Positions 4,632 through 7,084 of a DNA stretch of 7,084 nucleotides are shown here, in pieces; position 1 is the first letter of the stretch; each line of letters opens with the position of its first letter. Both the position numbers and the translations under genes were made by a program. The stretch comes from Salinivirga sp964413185 (GTDB lineage: Bacteria > Bacteroidota > Bacteroidia > Bacteroidales > Salinivirgaceae): positions 1-7,084 of the forward strand of contig CAYPSX010000208.1 of NCBI GenBank assembly GCA_964413185.1, in the 5' to 3' direction. The notes below the pieces were generated by a model. It searched no databases. It worked only from the letters and a program-made list of their open reading frames with translations, and was not told the DNA's origin.

Positions 4632-7007
4632 ATGAATAAAACTACTTCACATAATAATCATAAAATATATTACAGCAACTATCCCATTTTTGTCAAATAT
4701 ATTGTTGCTATAGTCACCGGACTGTGTACATTATTACTTTCTCAGTTCAGCTTATCTGTCTCACTAGCCGGATTAAATATAAGTTTCCCATGGGTACTTA
4801 TTTTTCCACTAATAATATCTATTGGGTATGGGAGCATATTTGGTTTGGTAGCGGGCTTTGCAGGTGCAGCACTTTATCCGTTATTTTTATGGCCGCAGGA
4901 AGGCTTTGCAAATTTTATTACAATAATCATCTTTTTATACTTGTTTTATACGATAGGTAAATTGATGAGCCCTGACCGAAAGCAAAATAATCAGCCATTA
5001 ATTACAAGAATCTTAATCATCTTCGGAATTGTAGTAGTCTCATATTCAGCCGCCTACCTCATCTTATACAATCCCTTGCTCTCTCTAAACAAATATTGGT
5101 TCGGAGAAAGCATTGTAAAACTTCCACAAGATGTTCTTTTGGCCTTTACAATTAAAGATTCAATCAACTTTCTATATCTATTGATATTGGCGGATTTAAT
5201 GCTCAAACTTCCAATCGTAAGAAAAATATTGGGCATACCATCGGGTTATGAAATGAAAGAAAACCATAAAATATTCGGTATTGCGGCCATCACTACTTTA
5301 GTAATGTTTTTAGGGTTTATTCTTTTGGACTATTTCTTAATCAAGGAGCCGGGCATCGAGAGAGAGTACCGGATTCTCGTAATAATCATTATGCTGCTCA
5401 CCGGTGCCATTTCGGCAAGGATATTAATTCGCATGTTCGAGCACCGGCTGTTGGCAGAGTGGAAATTACAAAAAAGCGAGAACCGGTTCAGAATGATAAG
5501 TGAGCAGGCCAATGACCTTATATCATTACACCGAATTGACGGGGTTATTGAGTACATATCGCCATCTGTTGAAAAAATTCTTAATTTTAAACCTGAAGAT
5601 ATAATTGGAAAAAATATTAATGACTTTTTACATCCTGATGAAAAACAAAAATTCTCTGAAAACCTGTCAGAAATATTAAAAACAAAAACCATCAAGAATT
5701 CTGTTCACCGGGCTCAACACCAAAATGGGATGTACATTTGGATGGAAACCAACGGAAGGCTTCTTTTAGAGCAAGAAGGCCAATCACCGATCATTCAAAT
5801 TGTAAGCCGCGATATTTCTGACAGATACAAAGTTCAAAAAGCGCTGAAAGAAAATGAAGAAACACTTTCGAGTATTTTCAACAATGCTCCTTTTATTATG
5901 ATGCTCGTGGACAAAAACATGTGCATTGCCAAAATAAACTCGAACCAATTACCGGGTACAAATGACTCCGTTTCCCTCATCGGAAAAACCATTTGCGAAG
6001 TTTTTAACTGTACAATCAGGCATATAAAAAATCAAAACGAAAAAAACGAAACCTGCGAAAAATGCATCATACACAAGCTCTTCACCGAGTCATTCCACAG
6101 CAACAAATCGTTCAGTAAAGTTGAAGGACAAATATTCAATGAGCATCGGGACAAAAAATATGAAATCCGCACTGTACTTGCATCATCGTCTGTCTTGTAC
6201 AAATCGTCGGAAAAACATGTATTGATGACGATCGATGATATTACTCCACGCAAAAAAATGGAAGAACAGCTTAAATTTTCAAAACAAAAAGCTGAAGAAA
6301 GCGATAGACTAAAATCAGCCTTTTTGGCCAACATAAGCCACGAAATAAGAACGCCCATGAATGGTATTCTGGGTTTTGCGCAAATGCTGAGGAGTCAGTC
6401 AAAACCCGGGGTCAAAGAATCAAAGTATATAGATGTAATTCTCGAAAACAGCGACCGCCTCATGATGCTTGTCAACGACCTGCTGGATATTTCCAAAATT
6501 GAATCAGGCCAATTGCAGTTTGAATTTAAACTTACCCATTTGCATCAAATGTTCGATGATCTTTACATGCTTTTTGCTCCCCAGGCAAAAAAGCAAGGAA
6601 TAACTTTCGAAGTAAATCAAACTGCCGGCGAAGAAGCTACCTTAATCACAGATGGCGAAAGACTTCGCCAGGTTTTGAGCAACTTGCTGCACAATGCAAT
6701 CAAATTTACGGAAGCGGGCCGTGTAATTTTTGGTTTTGAAATGAAGAAAAACGATTGGATTGTCATTTATGTAACAGACACTGGTTTAGGAATCCCCGAG
6801 CACGAGCAGGAAAATATTTTTGAGCGTTTCAGGCAAATTGATTATGAATTTGCCAAGCTCAAAGGAGGCACAGGCCTCGGATTAGCTTTATCAAAGCAAA
6901 TTATTGAACATTTGGGCGGCGAAATTCAGGTTGAATCAAAAGAAGGTTTCGGTTCAACATTCAGAATACTTATTCCTCGAAAACCCCTTGATTATCAGGA
7001 AGAATAG
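4632..7007 (+). CDS. Membrane sensor histidine kinase, PAS-PAS-HisKA-HATPase
   Basis: A 791-residue inner-membrane kinase that should autophosphorylate on histidine and pass phosphate to a response regulator. I chose the ATG at 4632; the frame is open upstream to a TTG at 4569, which would add 21 unremarkable residues. Residues about 18-270 hold seven or eight hydrophobic segments (roughly 18-40, 52-72, 71-87, 92-112, 124-146, 168-191, 214-237, 246-269), forming an unrecognised polytopic sensor domain. PAS1 spans about 279-396 and PAS2 about 409-539; PAS2 contains Cys455, Cys460, Cys475 and Cys478. A short coiled linker leads to HisKA with FLANISHEIRTPMNGI (565-580, phospho-acceptor His570). 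The ATP domain has the N box with Asn688, G1 DTGLGIP (716-722), F box FERFRQ (730-735) and G2 GTGLGLAL (746-753). The protein ends soon after, with no receiver domain. No response regulator is in the window, so its partner is unknown. The signal it senses cannot be read from the sequence. Confidence 0.93.
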   Translation: MNKTTSHNNHKIYYSNYPIFVKYIVAIVTGLCTLLLSQFSLSVSLAGLNISFPWVLIFPLIISIGYGSIFGLVAGFAGAALYPLFLWPQEGFANFITIIIFLYLFYTIGKLMSPDRKQNNQPLITRILIIFGIVVVSYSAAYLILYNPLLSLNKYWFGESIVKLPQDVLLAFTIKDSINFLYLLILADLMLKLPIVRKILGIPSGYEMKENHKIFGIAAITTLVMFLGFILLDYFLIKEPGIEREYRILVIIIMLLTGAISARILIRMFEHRLLAEWKLQKSENRFRMISEQANDLISLHRIDGVIEYISPSVEKILNFKPEDIIGKNINDFLHPDEKQKFSENLSEILKTKTIKNSVHRAQHQNGMYIWMETNGRLLLEQEGQSPIIQIVSRDISDRYKVQKALKENEETLSSIFNNAPFIMMLVDKNMCIAKINSNQLPGTNDSVSLIGKTICEVFNCTIRHIKNQNEKNETCEKCIIHKLFTESFHSNKSFSKVEGQIFNEHRDKKYEIRTVLASSSVLYKSSEKHVLMTIDDITPRKKMEEQLKFSKQKAEESDRLKSAFLANISHEIRTPMNGILGFAQMLRSQSKPGVKESKYIDVILENSDRLMMLVNDLLDISKIESGQLQFEFKLTHLHQMFDDLYMLFAPQAKKQGITFEVNQTAGEEATLITDGERLRQVLSNLLHNAIKFTEAGRVIFGFEMKKNDWIVIYVTDTGLGIPEHEQENIFERFRQIDYEFAKLKGGTGLGLALSKQIIEHLGGEIQVESKEGFGSTFRILIPRKPLDYQEE

Positions 7008-7084
7008 ATAGAATATATTAACAATTGGCTATTTAGTGCTTCTTAGAAAACTCTTGTTTTTTTCCTGTGCGTAGTAATAAAACT
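7008..7084. other. A/T-rich right edge, no gene seen
   Basis: These 77 bases after the kinase stop codon show no gene start that can be supported. A weak A/T-only hairpin (AAAAC-TCTT-GTTTT, 7047-7060) followed by three more T residues is the only structure noticed. It is too unstable to call a terminator with confidence. Confidence 0.5.

Noticed and set aside
5054..6358. Minus-strand frames of 60-121 codons inside the kinase gene
   Set aside because: Antisense shadows of a continuous, motif-complete kinase reading frame.
7047..7063. Terminator after the kinase gene
   Set aside because: The stem AAAAC/GTTTT is A/U-only apart from one G-C pair and too weak to support.

Overview
The window looks like chromosomal DNA of a Bacteroidota bacterium, probably of class Bacteroidia (an inference). 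The reasons are the gene order serC-serA-DUF1015, a short SerA of the Bacteroides/Entamoeba kind, a secreted DUF6150-like repeat protein, A-rich leaders mostly without Shine-Dalgarno sequences, and a membrane PAS histidine kinase. The genus cannot be named from the sequence alone. Five complete genes flank or follow a divergent intergenic region, with a sixth at the right; no stretch longer than about 110 bases lacks a gene.

Left half, minus strand (about 3485 down to 50): an apparent serine-biosynthesis operon. serC (phosphoserine aminotransferase) comes first, then serA (3-phosphoglycerate dehydrogenase), then a DUF1015 protein of unknown function, then a strong intrinsic terminator. SerA and SerC catalyse the first two steps from 3-phosphoglycerate to phosphoserine. 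The last enzyme, SerB, is absent from the window, and the DUF1015 protein sits where a further serine-related function might be expected. Its DGHHR motif recalls the ParB/SerK fold, which makes it the most interesting unknown here.

The 103-bp divergent region (3486-3588) separates the serine operon from the plus-strand genes. It holds a clean dyad, ATTGCTG-N16-CAGCAAT, which could be an operator.

Right half, plus strand (3589 to 7007): a small secreted protein made of six 13-residue repeats overlaps by 8 bases the start of tag (3-methyladenine DNA glycosylase I). After a 109-base gap comes a large sensor histidine kinase with a membrane domain of about seven or eight segments, two PAS domains (the second with four cysteines), and HisKA and HATPase_c domains but no receiver. 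No response regulator is visible. The last 77 bases contain no recognisable gene.

Most of the window is ordinary housekeeping sequence. The parts worth a second look are the DUF1015 protein, the altered SerA active site, the repeat protein coupled to tag, the cysteine-bearing PAS domain, and the dyad between the two transcription units.
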